Notes: generated from the sequence alone by a model not told the origin. 64,000 nucleotides of DNA from Deltaproteobacteria bacterium (GCA_031285295.1 JAITWK010000009.1:1-64000); one strand, 5' to 3'. Numbered from the stretch's first letter, positions 1 through 9,512 are shown. Numbers and translations: made by a program.

Positions 1-7
1 ATAGTGT

Positions 8-120
8 TTACATGAGATGAATTTTTGTTCTCTGGCAAGGAAGATGAGCCTTTTATGAAGGAAGTGTACTCTTTTGGTACTCGACCGGAGTAAAAGGCGA
101 TATCTAAGGCGCTCATGTAA
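8..120. repeat. Nested palindromic element, copy 1
   Basis: Outer inverted arms TTACATGAG (8-16) and CTCATGTAA (112-120) enclose inner arms GCCTTTTA/TAAAAGGC and a core (about 58-95) that recurs nearly unchanged at 33059-33096. The centre is GTAC-N7-GTAC. The right arm covers the phoR stop codon (113-115), so the element supplies the end of that gene. It could act as a terminator-like hairpin for phoR. The family is not one I can name. Confidence 0.6.
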
Positions 121-1984
121 GCAGAGTGAAAAGCATGGCCGTGGCCGAATTGCCGCTGGGACTTTCCGCCCAGATACGACCGCCGTGGCGCTCCACGATA
201 TGCTTGCAAATAGCCAGCCCTATGCCGGTGCTGCCGCTGTTACGTTCTTTTTTGACCTGATAAAAGCGTTCGAAAATTCGCGGCAGTTCCGCTGCCGGAA
301 TGCCCGGCCCGTCATCGGCCACACTGAAAAGTATTTCCCGCGAGTTGCCCAAAGGACGCGCCGCCACCCGTATTTCACCGCCGACTGGCGAGTAGCGGCA
401 GGAGTTTTCCAGAAGATTGCGGAAGACCTGGGCCAGCATGGAAGGATCGGCCCGAACCTGAGCGGCCTGACTGAAATCGGTTGCAATACGCAGGCGTTTG
501 GCTTCGGCCTGGGCCGCGCACAAACTCTGGGCCTCTTTAAGAGCTTCGGCGGGATTCATCAACTGGTACGAGGCGGGAGCCGCGTTCTGCCGGGAATTCT
601 CAACGCTGGCCAGACTTAACAAATCGTTGATGATACGGCTGAGCATGTTGGCCTGCCGATAGATGACCGCCGCAAACCCCCGATATTCCGTTCCGATTTC
701 CTCAAGTCCCATAAGGGTTTCGGCATAACCGGCAATAGCGGTCAACGGGGTGCGCATCTCATGCGAGACGTTGGCCACGAAATCGCGGCGTACCCGCTCA
801 AGGCGCATCAGTTCGGTGGCGTCGTTGATCACAATGACCGCCCCTACTGCGACAGCGATATTGGCGTTTTCACCTGCGCCGCCAACTCCAATAACGCCGG
901 AGACACTTGCCAGCAGAAAGCGCCCGTCCGGCGTCTCAATCTGCACGGCACCACCCGCGTTTTCCGCCCGTCCGGATTCGTATGTTTCCCGCTGGCCTTC
1001 CACAGCCAGCAGTTCATCAACGCGGCGTTGCAAAGCCGGAACCGGAATGCCCTCAATAAGCGGTTTGTCCAGCGCACGCATTACCTGGGGGAAAAGCTCG
1101 GCCAGAGCCCGGTTCCAGCGGCGAATCCGCCCACCCGGCCCAAGCACCAGCACGCCTTCGCCCATACCTTCCAGAATACTTTCAAGCTGATCGCGCTGAT
1201 CGCGGGTCAGGGCTAGCGCTTCTTCAATATTACCGGCCATCCGGTTCACCGCTTCGGCCAGAGGCAAAAATTCACTGCCCGGCACTTGGTGTAACCGGCT
1301 GCCCTGTCCCAAAGAAATATTTTCCACCGCCTCGGCCATTTCCGAAATACGCCCGCGCACCCAGCGCGTAAAAAACGCTGCCAGCAATAGGCAGACCAGC
1401 ATCGCTCCAATGATGATCAGCCAAAACGAGTCTTCATCGGCTTTGAAACCGCTGCGCACTTCTGAAAGCGGCAAAGCCACGCGCATGATTCCGCCGTCCG
1501 CCAGGGCGACAGCGGCGTAAACCGCCTCAAAGCCCAGGCTGTTGCTGTAACGCACCGAGCTGCCCTGCCCTTCCGCAAGGGCCTGGCCAACTTCCGGCCT
1601 GTCGGCATGGTTATCCATATCCAGAACCTGACCCGGCTCAAGGTGCGAATCGCGCAGCACCCGGCCGGAAGCATCGGTCACGGTAAGACGCGCCCCCCGC
1701 TCCCCCTGCCCGCGGGCTGCGGCAAAAACCGCGTCCCACTGCCGCGCGTTCAGCCCCGCTTCAACAGTGGCTTCCTTGTCTGTCCCGGCGTCAGCCGGAT
1801 AACCAGCCTCCCACAGGCTCTTGAGGAACAACGCTTCCTGCAAGGCCTGGTGACCGGCCATATCCAGATGATCCCGATAAAGAGCCTGACGCGAAAGATA
1901 GGCGGGTACGAAAGCGGCCAGCACCGTTACCAGCACGAAAGCCGCAAACAGGATGGACCGCAGCGAAAAATGCTTTTGTATCAT
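113..1984 (-). CDS. phoR: PhoR-type sensor histidine kinase
   Basis: Membrane histidine kinase of 623 aa, presumed partner of the adjacent PhoB-like regulator, sensing phosphate status through the Pst system. Visible domains: TM1 about 9-31, a periplasmic segment of about 155 residues, TM2 about 187-208, HAMP to about 260, PAS about 265-390, HisKA with the phospho-acceptor His408 (VSHEMRTPL), N box near 523 and G boxes DDGPGIP and GSTGIGLAI. A Gly/Ala/Val-rich stretch (about 360-385) lengthens the PAS domain. It lies 75 bp downstream of phoB and divergent from pstSCA, which supports the phosphate role. The large periplasmic domain differs from E. coli PhoR but is usual in many other phyla. 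The assignment to phosphate rests on context. Confidence 0.85.
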   Translation of the reverse strand: MIQKHFSLRSILFAAFVLVTVLAAFVPAYLSRQALYRDHLDMAGHQALQEALFLKSLWEAGYPADAGTDKEATVEAGLNARQWDAVFAAARGQGERGARLTVTDASGRVLRDSHLEPGQVLDMDNHADRPEVGQALAEGQGSSVRYSNSLGFEAVYAAVALADGGIMRVALPLSEVRSGFKADEDSFWLIIIGAMLVCLLLAAFFTRWVRGRISEMAEAVENISLGQGSRLHQVPGSEFLPLAEAVNRMAGNIEEALALTRDQRDQLESILEGMGEGVLVLGPGGRIRRWNRALAELFPQVMRALDKPLIEGIPVPALQRRVDELLAVEGQRETYESGRAENAGGAVQIETPDGRFLLASVSGVIGVGGAGENANIAVAVGAVIVINDATELMRLERVRRDFVANVSHEMRTPLTAIAGYAETLMGLEEIGTEYRGFAAVIYRQANMLSRIINDLLSLASVENSRQNAAPASYQLMNPAEALKEAQSLCAAQAEAKRLRIATDFSQAAQVRADPSMLAQVFRNLLENSCRYSPVGGEIRVAARPLGNSREILFSVADDGPGIPAAELPRIFERFYQVKKERNSGSTGIGLAICKHIVERHGGRIWAESPSGNSATAMLFTLLT

Positions 1985-2059
1985 TACCAGTAGTTCCTCA
2001 ATTTGAGCGCATTGGGTAGTGCCTAAGTTTGTCGCCTTTATATAAGGATGGGGAAGGCG

Positions 2060-2749
2060 CTACCCGGATTTTGCGCGGTAGCCAATGCCGCGTACTGTCT
2101 CCACCAAATCCGCCGCCTGGCCCAGCTTGGCCCGTAAACGCCGCACATGGGTATCCACAGTACGGGCGTAACCTTCAAAGCTATAGCCCCAAACCGTGTC
2201 CAGCAACTGCTCACGGCTGCGCACCTGTCCCTGATGTTGCAGCAGATCTTCCAGCAGGCGAAATTCGGTAACGGTCAGTTCCGCCGGACGGCCTGCCACA
2301 GTAACGCTATGGCTGCTAGCGTCCAGGCAAACCTCACCGCAGCGCAACTGCGCCGGTTTGTTCGCCGTCGGTACCCCACGCCGCAGCACGGTTCGGATGC
2401 GTAAAACCACCTCGCGCACATTGAAGGGCTTGACGATATAATCTTCCGCGCCCAGTTCAAGGCCCACTACCCGATCCATTTCCTCACCCTTGGCCGTGAG
2501 CATGATCACCGGGATATCAGCGGTTCGCGCATCCCTTTGCAAGACACGGCAAACCCCCAGCCCGTCCATGCCGGGCAACATCAGATCCAGCAGGATCAAA
2601 TCCGGCTTTTTGTCGGACACAAGCGGCAAAACAACATCGCCGGCAGCGGCTTCCAACACCTTGAAGCCTTCACGCTTAAGATTGAAAGAGAGCAGATTAC
2701 GGATATCCGCATCATCTTCAACGATTAGAATGGTGTGTGTATTGCTCAT
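2060..2749 (-). CDS. phoB: PhoB-type response regulator (OmpR/PhoB family)
   Basis: Transcription factor of 229 aa activated by phosphorylation. The receiver domain is N-terminal, with the acidic pocket EDD (11-13) and phospho-acceptor Asp55 in LLDLMLPGMDG. A C-terminal winged helix with the OmpR/PhoB pattern (EFRLLEDLLQHQGQVRSREQLL, TVDTHVRRLRAKL) covers about 130-225. I chose the start at 2749 because AGGATG precedes it and it gives the normal PhoB length; the open frame runs further upstream to 2806 without a good ribosome site. Phosphorylated PhoB would bind the repeats at 2834-2895 in front of pstS. The gene precedes phoR in the same direction. Confidence 0.88.
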   Translation of the reverse strand: MSNTHTILIVEDDADIRNLLSFNLKREGFKVLEAAAGDVVLPLVSDKKPDLILLDLMLPGMDGLGVCRVLQRDARTADIPVIMLTAKGEEMDRVVGLELGAEDYIVKPFNVREVVLRIRTVLRRGVPTANKPAQLRCGEVCLDASSHSVTVAGRPAELTVTEFRLLEDLLQHQGQVRSREQLLDTVWGYSFEGYARTVDTHVRRLRAKLGQAADLVETVRGIGYRAKSG

Positions 2750-2833
2750 GCTACATCCTAAAAATGGGCAATAAGGCCCTAGCCCGATTTCTCCGGAAAA
2801 TGACAAACAACAACGTCATTTCAGAGGAGGATT

Positions 2834-2895
2834 TGTTACAAGCGTGTGACAAATGCGTCACCGCAACTCTATCTTCCCGTCACAAATTTGTAACA
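2834..2895 (+). promoter_or_regulatory. Pho box array upstream of pstS
   Basis: Five 7-mers resembling the Pho-box half site lie on one 11-bp register: TGTTACA (2834), TGTGACA (2845), CGTCACC (2856), CGTCACA (2878) and TGTAACA (2889). The slot at 2867 is degenerate. The classical Pho box is two 7-bp direct repeats spaced by 4 bp, so this reads as an extended array between divergent phoB and pstS. The orientation points to pstS, whose ATG is 85 bp downstream. Confidence 0.75.
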
Positions 2896-2980
2896 TAATA
2901 CTCCGAAAGTGCTTTCACCGGAACCTCTAAGGCCGGAATGAAATTGAACACAACCTTATTATGCTGGAAGGAGTAAAATC

Positions 2981-3805
2981 ATGTTGAAACGCTTACTTTT
3001 CGTGTGCATGTTCTGCCTCTTGGGCAGCGGCGCGTTCGCCCAGGCGGCCGCCGCAGAGGAAGTCATTGTCAGTGGCTCCACCACGGTGCTGCCGGTTATG
3101 CAGGTGGCCGGTGAAGCCTTTATGGCCGCCAACCCCGATGTTACGCTCTCCATTTCCGGCGGCGGCTCCGGCAACGGCATCAAGGCCCTGAACGAAGGCC
3201 TTTGCGCGGTTGCCATGTCTTCGCGCGACATTAAAGAATCCGAACTGGCCGAAGGCAAGGCCAACGGCATCAACGCCACCCGCTTCGCCATAGCCGTTGA
3301 CGCGCTGCTGCCGATTGTCAACCCGGAAAACCCGATTCGCGACCTGAGCGCCCAGCAACTGCGCGACATTTACAGCGGCAAGATCAGCAACTGGAAGGAA
3401 CTTGGCGGCAAGGACGAAAACATCGTGGTTATTTCTCGCGATACTTCTTCCGGCACTTACGAAACCTGGGCCGAACTGATCATGAAGGGCGAAAAAATTC
3501 AGGCTCGTGCTCTGCTGCAAACCTCCAACGGCGCTGTCTCCCAAATCGTATCTACAAACAGCAAGGCCATCGGCTACATCGGCCTGGGCTACCTTAACGA
3601 TTCCATCGTGGCCCTGACCATGGAAGGCAAAGTCGGCAACGCCGAAACCGCCCTTAACAAAAGCTGGCCCCTTTCGCGCGAACTTTATGTGTTCACCAAC
3701 GGCGAACCCAAAGACGGTGTGAAAAAGCTTATCGACTACCTGCTGGACCCGCGCAAAGGGCAGAAGGCCGTGCTGGAAAGCGGCTATGTGCCGATTTCCA
3801 AATAA
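2981..3805 (+). CDS. pstS: Phosphate ABC transporter, periplasmic phosphate-binding protein
   Basis: High-affinity phosphate receptor of the Pst uptake system, 274 aa. A Sec signal peptide is clear (KR, hydrophobic core, cleavage near AFA-QA at about 22-26). The mature protein has PstS family motifs: VSGSTTVLPVMQ near the N terminus, the phosphate-loop region SGGGSGNGIKAL, and SRDTSSGTYETWAE for the second ligand lobe. A strong ribosome site GGAAGGAG stands before the ATG. It is the first gene of pstS-pstC-pstA, downstream of the Pho-box array and followed by a strong hairpin. Confidence 0.95.
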   Translation: MLKRLLFVCMFCLLGSGAFAQAAAAEEVIVSGSTTVLPVMQVAGEAFMAANPDVTLSISGGGSGNGIKALNEGLCAVAMSSRDIKESELAEGKANGINATRFAIAVDALLPIVNPENPIRDLSAQQLRDIYSGKISNWKELGGKDENIVVISRDTSSGTYETWAELIMKGEKIQARALLQTSNGAVSQIVSTNSKAIGYIGLGYLNDSIVALTMEGKVGNAETALNKSWPLSRELYVFTNGEPKDGVKKLIDYLLDPRKGQKAVLESGYVPISK

Positions 3806-3848
3806 CAGCATTTAATTACTGAACAGAAACTGACTCCAAGCTTCACAA

Positions 3849-3888
3849 CTCCCGGCCTGTTCGCGCCTTGCGTGAAACAGGCCGGGAG
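3849..3888 (+). terminator. Intercistronic hairpin between pstS and pstC
   Basis: A 13-bp perfect stem CTCCCGGCCTGTT / AACAGGCCGGGAG with a 14-nt loop and no following T-run. This suits partial termination or 3' protection of the pstS message rather than full termination, which would explain higher expression of the binding protein than of the permeases. Confidence 0.7.
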
Positions 3889-3911
3889 CAAACAAGAACA
3901 GAGAAAAAAAT

Positions 3912-4847
3912 ATGCAGATGCAGCAGGCAAATGGATTAATTAACAAGGCCAAAGGGCGGCCCCCACGCACGGCAGGCTCTTTACGGGAAGCAATAATTCG
4001 CCGCCTGCTCGGCGCGGCAGCGGCCTGCTCGCTGCTTTTTCTGGCCCTGATTGTAATCTTTCTTTGCCTGGAAGGGCTGCCCGCCTTCCAGCATTTGCCG
4101 ATTTCGGAATTTTTTCTGGGCATGGATTGGTATCCTACCTCCGAACCTGCTGAATTCGGCATTTTTCCGCTGATCGCCGGTTCTGCGGTAGTAACCTTGC
4201 TGGCCTCAGCCCTGGCCATACCGCTGGGTGTGATGACCGCCGTCTGGCTGACCGAAATAGCCCCTTCTTCGTTGCGCCGCATCTGCAAGCCTTTTATTGA
4301 ACTTTTGGCTGCCATCCCTTCGGTGGTAATCGGCCTGTTTGGCATGGTTGTGATTGCCCCGATCCTGCAAAACTATTTTGGCGCGGATACCGGCCTGAAC
4401 CTGCTTAACGCCGGTTTGATGCTGGCTTTTATGAGCGTGCCTACCATCTGTTCAGTTTCCGAGGATTCGCTGTACGCGGTACCGCCCGCGTTGCGCGAAG
4501 CTTCGCTGGCCCTGGGGGCCACCCGCTGGCAAACCACTTGGCGGGTAGTGCTGCCCGCCGCTTTTTCCGGCATTGGCACAGCCTGTATGCTCGGCATGTC
4601 GCGCAGTATCGGCGAAACCATGGTCGTACTAATGGTGGCTGGCGGGGCCGGAATCATCCCGATTTCCATTTTCGACCCGGTGCGGCCCATGCCTGCGGCC
4701 ATTGCCGCCGAAATAGCCGAAGCTCCTTTCCAGGGTGAACATTATTATGTGCTTTTCGCCATCGGTATTGTGCTGTTCGCCTTTACCATGCTCTTCAACA
4801 TTATTGCGCAGCATATTACCGAAAATAACAAGAGGGTGGCTGACTAA
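3912..4847 (+). CDS. pstC: Phosphate ABC transporter permease PstC
   Basis: Inner-membrane permease of the Pst system, 311 aa, forming a heterodimer with PstA. The N terminus is cytoplasmic, followed by six hydrophobic segments (first about 36-58). The cytoplasmic coupling loop PPALREASLALGATRWQTTWRVVLPAAFSGI near 195-225 is the EAA motif that docks the ATPase. The ATG has only a weak A-rich ribosome site; an earlier start is not evident. It sits 64 bp before the next gene's region of control and one base before pstA, so PstC and PstA are translationally linked. Confidence 0.93.
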   Translation: MQMQQANGLINKAKGRPPRTAGSLREAIIRRLLGAAAACSLLFLALIVIFLCLEGLPAFQHLPISEFFLGMDWYPTSEPAEFGIFPLIAGSAVVTLLASALAIPLGVMTAVWLTEIAPSSLRRICKPFIELLAAIPSVVIGLFGMVVIAPILQNYFGADTGLNLLNAGLMLAFMSVPTICSVSEDSLYAVPPALREASLALGATRWQTTWRVVLPAAFSGIGTACMLGMSRSIGETMVVLMVAGGAGIIPISIFDPVRPMPAAIAAEIAEAPFQGEHYYVLFAIGIVLFAFTMLFNIIAQHITENNKRVAD

Positions 4848-4848
4848 T

Positions 4849-5763
4849 ATGAGCGGAACAACTTTAAACAGCAGCGGCCTGAATACCTTTGAAGCCAAAC
4901 ATTCCCGATCCGGCAAGCGTATGCTGACGGAAAAAGTCATGTTCATGCTGCTGCGTCTGGCCGCAGTTGTGAATATTGCCGCCTTGCTAATCGTGGTTGG
5001 CTTTATTTTCTGGAACGGCCTGCCCGCCCTTTCCTGGGAATTTCTTACGGAGCCGCCGCGCAAAGCCATGACCGCAGGCGGCATCTGGCCCTGCATAGTC
5101 GGCACTGCCCTGCTCGCGCTGGGATCGTTAATGGTCGCCTTTCCGCTGGGAGTGGCCTCGGCAGTATATTTAAACGAATACGCCGGGCGTTCGCCCTTTA
5201 CCCGCTATATCCGCCTGGCCGTAAACAATCTGGCCGGGGTGCCCTCAATCGTTTTCGGGCTGTTTGGCATGAGCTTTTTCGTAATTTACTGCGGCCTTGG
5301 CATTTCGCTGCTTTCCGGCGTCCTGACCCTGGCCGTGCTGATTCTGCCCATGATCATCAGTACCTCCGAAGAAGCGTTGCGCCAGGTACCCCGCTCTTAC
5401 CGTGAGGCTTCGTTTGCTCTTGGCGCGGCCCAAAGCCAGACCATCGCCCGGGTGGTGCTACCCGCCGCTTTACCCGGCATGCTTACCGGGGCCATTCTCA
5501 GCCTGGCCCGCGCCGCTGGTGAAACTGCGGTGATCATGTTCACGGCGGTGGTCTATTTCAGTACCTCCACCCTGGATTCGCCGCTCAGCCCGGTTATGGC
5601 CCTGCCCAACCACATCTATGTGCTGGCAACTTCCGGTACTGACATTGCCAAAACCCTGCCCATGCAGTACAGCGCTTCGCTGGTGCTGCTGTTCCTGGTG
5701 TTGGGCATGAATATCGTGGCCATTATCGTCCGGGACCGACTGCAAAAAAACCGCGCACGCTAA
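4849..5763 (+). CDS. pstA: Phosphate ABC transporter permease PstA
   Basis: Second Pst permease, 304 aa. The start at 4849 lies one base after the pstC stop with GAGGGTGG upstream; the frame is open further upstream inside pstC but those codons are a shadow of pstC. Six membrane segments are visible, with an EAA loop LRQVPRSYREASFALGAAQSQTIARVVLPAALPGM around residues 180-210. pstA is normally followed by pstB and phoU, but here the next 189 bp are non-coding and a sensor kinase follows. The ATPase must be encoded elsewhere. Confidence 0.93.
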   Translation: MSGTTLNSSGLNTFEAKHSRSGKRMLTEKVMFMLLRLAAVVNIAALLIVVGFIFWNGLPALSWEFLTEPPRKAMTAGGIWPCIVGTALLALGSLMVAFPLGVASAVYLNEYAGRSPFTRYIRLAVNNLAGVPSIVFGLFGMSFFVIYCGLGISLLSGVLTLAVLILPMIISTSEEALRQVPRSYREASFALGAAQSQTIARVVLPAALPGMLTGAILSLARAAGETAVIMFTAVVYFSTSTLDSPLSPVMALPNHIYVLATSGTDIAKTLPMQYSASLVLLFLVLGMNIVAIIVRDRLQKNRAR

Positions 5764-5822
5764 AATTTGTACGTAAAATTCCTGCCGCAAACTACTCCCG
5801 CTTTATTATTAAACAGTAACGC

Positions 5823-5866
5823 ATATTCTGGCCCAATTTAAATAAATTTAATTTGGGCTAGAATAT
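5823..5866 (+). terminator. Probable terminator after pstA
   Basis: Long near-perfect inverted repeat (ATATTCTGGCCCAATTT and AATTTGGGCTAGAATAT), followed by an AT-rich stretch with a T-run at about 5879. It closes the pstSCA unit and separates it from the downstream kinase. Confidence 0.6.
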
Positions 5867-5952
5867 ACATTTTAACATATTTTTCCGTTGAAATATTCAA
5901 GCAAAAGCCTAATCTAAGCGAAGCCAATTAAAATGCTCCACAAGGATAGGCC

Positions 5953-8109
5953 ATGAGCAACATCAAGAATATCGTGCAAAAAATGTTATTTAACCGCACG
6001 TTATATATACAAATTATGTTTACGGCACTCGCTTTTGTCGCCATGGTTGTATTAAGTCATATTTTTATGAGCTACATTGTGCGCGACAGTCTGCTACGTA
6101 CCGCCAACTGCATGATTACCTGCGCGGAAGAACGGGTTTCGTCCAGCCTGCGTGAAGCCAGATCCGAAATTGACGGCTTTGCCGAAATAGCGCGCAACAT
6201 GGTTTTGCGCGGGGATAGCCCGGCTACGATCAAAACCTATATTAATGCCATTTCGGATTTTCATTTTGCAAGTCACAATAATACAAAGGGCATAAGAGAA
6301 TTTTACGGATATTTTGAAACGCTGCCCGGCGGGCCGCTAATAATCCACAGCGATCGCTGGCTTCCTCAGCAGACGACAACTTTTGAACAAAACCCCGAAC
6401 TGCTCCCCTGGTATCCAAAAGCGCTTGCGGCTGATGGCGAAATAATAGAAACCACCCCGTATCACCAGAGCGATACCCATAACACTTTGATTACTTACGC
6501 GAAAAGTATTTTTGATGATAACGGCCGCAGACTTGGCGTTATCTGCTTTGACGTGCAAATCGACGCCATCGGGCAGCGCGTGGTCGAGACAGCCCTGAAC
6601 CAGGACGGCTACGGTATACTGCTGGATCAAACTTTATCGGCCTTATCACACCCAAACGACACTAGCGCGCTGCCCATCTCCATTGCGCCGCTCCGGGAGG
6701 ATTTGTTACGCGGCGGCAAAATCCGGGAACGGGCCATGACCAGCCAGCAAGGCGAGGAGACTGTCGTCTTTTTTAACCAGCTCCCCAATGGCTGGCATCT
6801 GGGGCTCATAACGCCCCAGGCAGAGTATTACCAGAGCATGTCGAACATGGCGGTTGTCCTTGGTCTGCTGGGGGCGGCGCTTGCAATGGCGCTGTTCGTT
6901 ATATTAATCAGCATTGATGCGAAGCGGGCCAAATCGCGCAATGAAAGCAAACAAAAAAGCATGTTCCTGGCCAACATGAGCCACGAAATACGCACCCCCA
7001 TAAACGCCATTGTCGGTATGACCTCCATAGGCATGACTGCCGCCGATACCGAACGGAAAAATTATTGCTTTACCAAAATAGGCCATGCCTCCAGGCATCT
7101 TTTGGGCGTCATCAACGATATTCTGGATATTTCCAAAATTGAGGCCAACAAATTTGAGCTTTCCGTCAGTCAGTTCAGTTTTGACAAAATGCTGCAAGTG
7201 GTCGCCAGCTTCATCAACTTCCGTCTTGATGAAAAAAATCAAAAGCTGACCGTGCATATTGATGAGGCCATTCCCCAAACCCTGATCGCGGATGATCAGC
7301 GTCTGGCTCAGGTTATTACCAATTTGCTGGGTAATGCGGTCAAATTCACGCCGGAAAACGGCACCATCAACCTGAACGCAAAATTGCTGTGCGAAGAAAA
7401 CAACATCTGCACCATAGGGGTGGAGGTGATCGACTCCGGGATCGGCATGACTTTGGAACAACAGGCAAAATTGTTTCAGGCCTTCCAGCAGGCTGAATTT
7501 TCCACCACGCGCAAATATGGCGGAACAGGCCTTGGGCTTGTTATTTCCAAAAGCATCGTAGAATTGATGGGCGGCGAAATCCGGGTTGAGTCAGAACTGG
7601 GCAAAGGTTCAAAATTTGCCTTTACCATCAAGGCAGAACGCGGACATAACGAAACCGGAAAGGAGCATACGGACGCAACCGCCGGGACGGCTTCATCAAA
7701 TATCGAAGGCGTTTTTGCCGGATGCCACATGTTGCTCGCGGAGGATGTTGACATAAACCGCGAGATTGTTCTTACCATGCTTGAACCCAGCGGCATGAGC
7801 ATTGACTGCGCTGAAAACGGGCTGCAAGCCGTAGAAATGTTCAGTGCAGCGCCGGAAAAATATGACCTGATCTTCATGGATGTGCAGATGCCGGAAATGG
7901 ACGGCTACGAAGCCTCCCGGCGTATCCGGGCGCTTGATCTTCCAGGCGCCGGAACAATTCCGATTGTTGCCATGACCGCTCACGTCTTCAGGGAAGATAT
8001 CGAAAATTGCCTTGCCGCCGGAATGACCACCCACCTAAGCAAGCCGCTTGATATGAACCTTTTGCTGAAAACAATATTCGCGGCCCTGAAAAAGCCCACG
8101 CATGGCTAA
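5953..8109 (+). CDS. Hybrid sensor histidine kinase with Cache-type sensor and receiver domain
   Basis: Membrane hybrid kinase, 718 aa. TM1 about 18-42; a periplasmic domain of about 255 residues resembling a double Cache ligand sensor; TM2 about 297-320; HisKA with His344 in [17 protein letters not shown]; HATPase with DSGIGMT and [12 protein letters not shown]; a C-terminal receiver with acceptor Asp643 in [11 protein letters not shown]. No output DNA-binding domain is present, so the phosphate presumably passes to a separate Hpt or regulator. It stands alone between pst and the liv operon. A Cache sensor beside an amino-acid transporter suggests a small-molecule ligand, but that is only inference from position. 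Confidence 0.85.
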   Translation: MSNIKNIVQKMLFNRTLYIQIMFTALAFVAMVVLSHIFMSYIVRDSLLRTANCMITCAEERVSSSLREARSEIDGFAEIARNMVLRGDSPATIKTYINAISDFHFASHNNTKGIREFYGYFETLPGGPLIIHSDRWLPQQTTTFEQNPELLPWYPKALAADGEIIETTPYHQSDTHNTLITYAKSIFDDNGRRLGVICFDVQIDAIGQRVVETALNQDGYGILLDQTLSALSHPNDTSALPISIAPLREDLLRGGKIRERAMTSQQGEETVVFFNQLPNGWHLGLITPQAEYYQSMSNMAVVLGLLGAALAMALFVILISIDAKRAKSRNESKQKSMFLANMSHEIRTPINAIVGMTSIGMTAADTERKNYCFTKIGHASRHLLGVINDILDISKIEANKFELSVSQFSFDKMLQVVASFINFRLDEKNQKLTVHIDEAIPQTLIADDQRLAQVITNLLGNAVKFTPENGTINLNAKLLCEENNICTIGVEVIDSGIGMTLEQQAKLFQAFQQAEFSTTRKYGGTGLGLVISKSIVELMGGEIRVESELGKGSKFAFTIKAERGHNETGKEHTDATAGTASSNIEGVFAGCHMLLAEDVDINREIVLTMLEPSGMSIDCAENGLQAVEMFSAAPEKYDLIFMDVQMPEMDGYEASRRIRALDLPGAGTIPIVAMTAHVFREDIENCLAAGMTTHLSKPLDMNLLLKTIFAALKKPTHG

Positions 8110-8247
8110 TAACTGAAAGCCGCACGGCAAAATCAGACTCAGCCCTGCAAGGTTAATAGTTGCAGCCGCATTATATTCGGTTTACAGATGCCGCTGTTTA
8201 TTTTAGTACATTCAGACAATCATTAACCACTGGCGAGGAGTCTCAAG

Positions 8248-9384
8248 ATGTCATTAAGAACTTTTTTCGCAACAGCTTTTCTGGCCCTGTTCGTGGTCGC
8301 AAGCGGCGCCATTGCCGCTGAACCCATTAAAATCGGTGTGTACCTTCCCCTTACCGGCCAGAACGCCTTTGGCGGCCAGCTCGAACTGGACGGCATCAAG
8401 CTGGCTCATGCCGAGCGCCCCACTGTGCTGGGCAGCCAGGTGGAACTGGTTATCGTTGACAACAAGTCCGACAAGGTGGAAGCCGCCAACGCCGTGACCC
8501 GCCTCACCGCCAGAGACAAAGTGCTCGGCATCATCGGCACCTATGGTTCCTCACTGGCCATGGCCGGTGGTGAAGTGGCCGAAAAAGCCAAGACTCCGGT
8601 TATCGGCACCTCCTGCACCAACCCCCTGGTTACCACCGGCAAAAACTACTACTTCCGCGCCTGCTATATCGACCCCTATCAGGGCGCTGGCGGGGCCACC
8701 TACGCCATCAAGAACCTGGGCTTCAAGCGCGCCGCCATCCTCAAGGACGTGTCCAACGACTACGCCGTGGGCCTGGCCAAGTTCTTCTCCGATTCTTTCA
8801 AAAAGCAGGGCGGCGAAATCGTTGACAATATCAACTACAACTCCGGCGACCAGGACTTCACGCCGCAGCTGACCCAGATTATCAGCAACAAGCCCGATGT
8901 GCTCTTCATTCCGGCCTACTTTGCCGAAGGTGCCATCATCATGAAGCAGGCCCGCGAACTGGGCGCCACCTTCCGTATCATGGGCGGCGACGCCATGGAC
9001 AACCCGGACGTGGTGAACATCGGCGGCGCGGCGGTTGAAGGCTTTATCATCACCGCCTTCCCCTATGCCGCCTCCATGCCCAACATGAACCCGCAGGCCC
9101 GCCAGTTCACCGAAGCTTACAGCAAGCTCTATCCGGGCAAAGAGCCGAACATGAACTCCGCTCTGGGCTACACCTGCTACATGATGTTCATCGACGCTCT
9201 TGAACGCGCCGGCAAGGCCGACTCCGAAGCCGTGACCGCCGCCCTGAACAACGTGAAAGATCTGCCCACAGTGTTCGGCCCGCTGACCCTGAACAGCGCG
9301 CATGACGCCGAAATGGCCATCGGCATCATTGAAATCCGTAACGGACAGCGCCAGTATGTTGGCGAAGTCACTCCCGAAATGTAA
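8248..9384 (+). CDS. livJ: Branched-chain amino-acid ABC transporter substrate-binding protein
   Basis: Periplasmic binding protein of the LivJ/BraC (Peripla_BP_6) family, 378 aa. The signal peptide is about 23 residues, ending SGAIAA-EP. The mature protein opens with IKIGVYLPLTGQNAFGGQLELDG and contains the GTYGSSLAMAGGEVAEK and PVIGTSCTNP segments typical of the family. The ribosome site is GAGGAG. First gene of livJHMGF; the following hairpin and 128-bp gap suggest differential expression. The exact substrate cannot be read from sequence: leucine-type binders and other amino-acid or amide binders share this fold. Confidence 0.9.
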   Translation: MSLRTFFATAFLALFVVASGAIAAEPIKIGVYLPLTGQNAFGGQLELDGIKLAHAERPTVLGSQVELVIVDNKSDKVEAANAVTRLTARDKVLGIIGTYGSSLAMAGGEVAEKAKTPVIGTSCTNPLVTTGKNYYFRACYIDPYQGAGGATYAIKNLGFKRAAILKDVSNDYAVGLAKFFSDSFKKQGGEIVDNINYNSGDQDFTPQLTQIISNKPDVLFIPAYFAEGAIIMKQARELGATFRIMGGDAMDNPDVVNIGGAAVEGFIITAFPYAASMPNMNPQARQFTEAYSKLYPGKEPNMNSALGYTCYMMFIDALERAGKADSEAVTAALNNVKDLPTVFGPLTLNSAHDAEMAIGIIEIRNGQRQYVGEVTPEM

Positions 9385-9394
9385 GTAAATAAAT

Positions 9395-9420
9395 CAGGGA
9401 GCCGGGAAACCGGCTCCCTG
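9395..9420 (+). terminator. Hairpin after livJ
   Basis: Perfect 11-bp stem CAGGGAGCCGG / CCGGCTCCCTG around a GAAA tetraloop (GNRA). No tight T-run follows, though a T6 run lies at 9433. It is likely a partial terminator or mRNA-stabilising structure between the binding protein and the permeases. Confidence 0.75.
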
Positions 9421-9438
9421 TATTCACCGCGATTTTTT

Positions 9439-9470
9439 GCCGCGCCCGGGATAACAAAGTCTGGCGCGGC
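9439..9470 (+). terminator. Second hairpin in the livJ-livH gap
   Basis: Stem GCCGCGCC / GGCGCGGC with a 16-nt loop. Together with the preceding hairpin it gives a tandem structure in the intercistronic gap, which fits attenuation of livHMGF relative to livJ. Confidence 0.45.
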
Positions 9471-9512
9471 TTTGCCGTCAAATTGTTTTATATTGTTTTA
9501 TAAGGATGCAGC

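Noticed and set aside
74..619. Open frame starting in the palindromic element and running antisense to phoR
   Set aside because: The phoR reading frame on the other strand is clear; this one has no family similarity.
2957..2962. TATTAT as the pstS -10
   Set aside because: It would put the transcript start on the ribosome site; the true -10 is probably closer to the Pho boxes (for example CATAAT at 2894) but cannot be fixed by eye.
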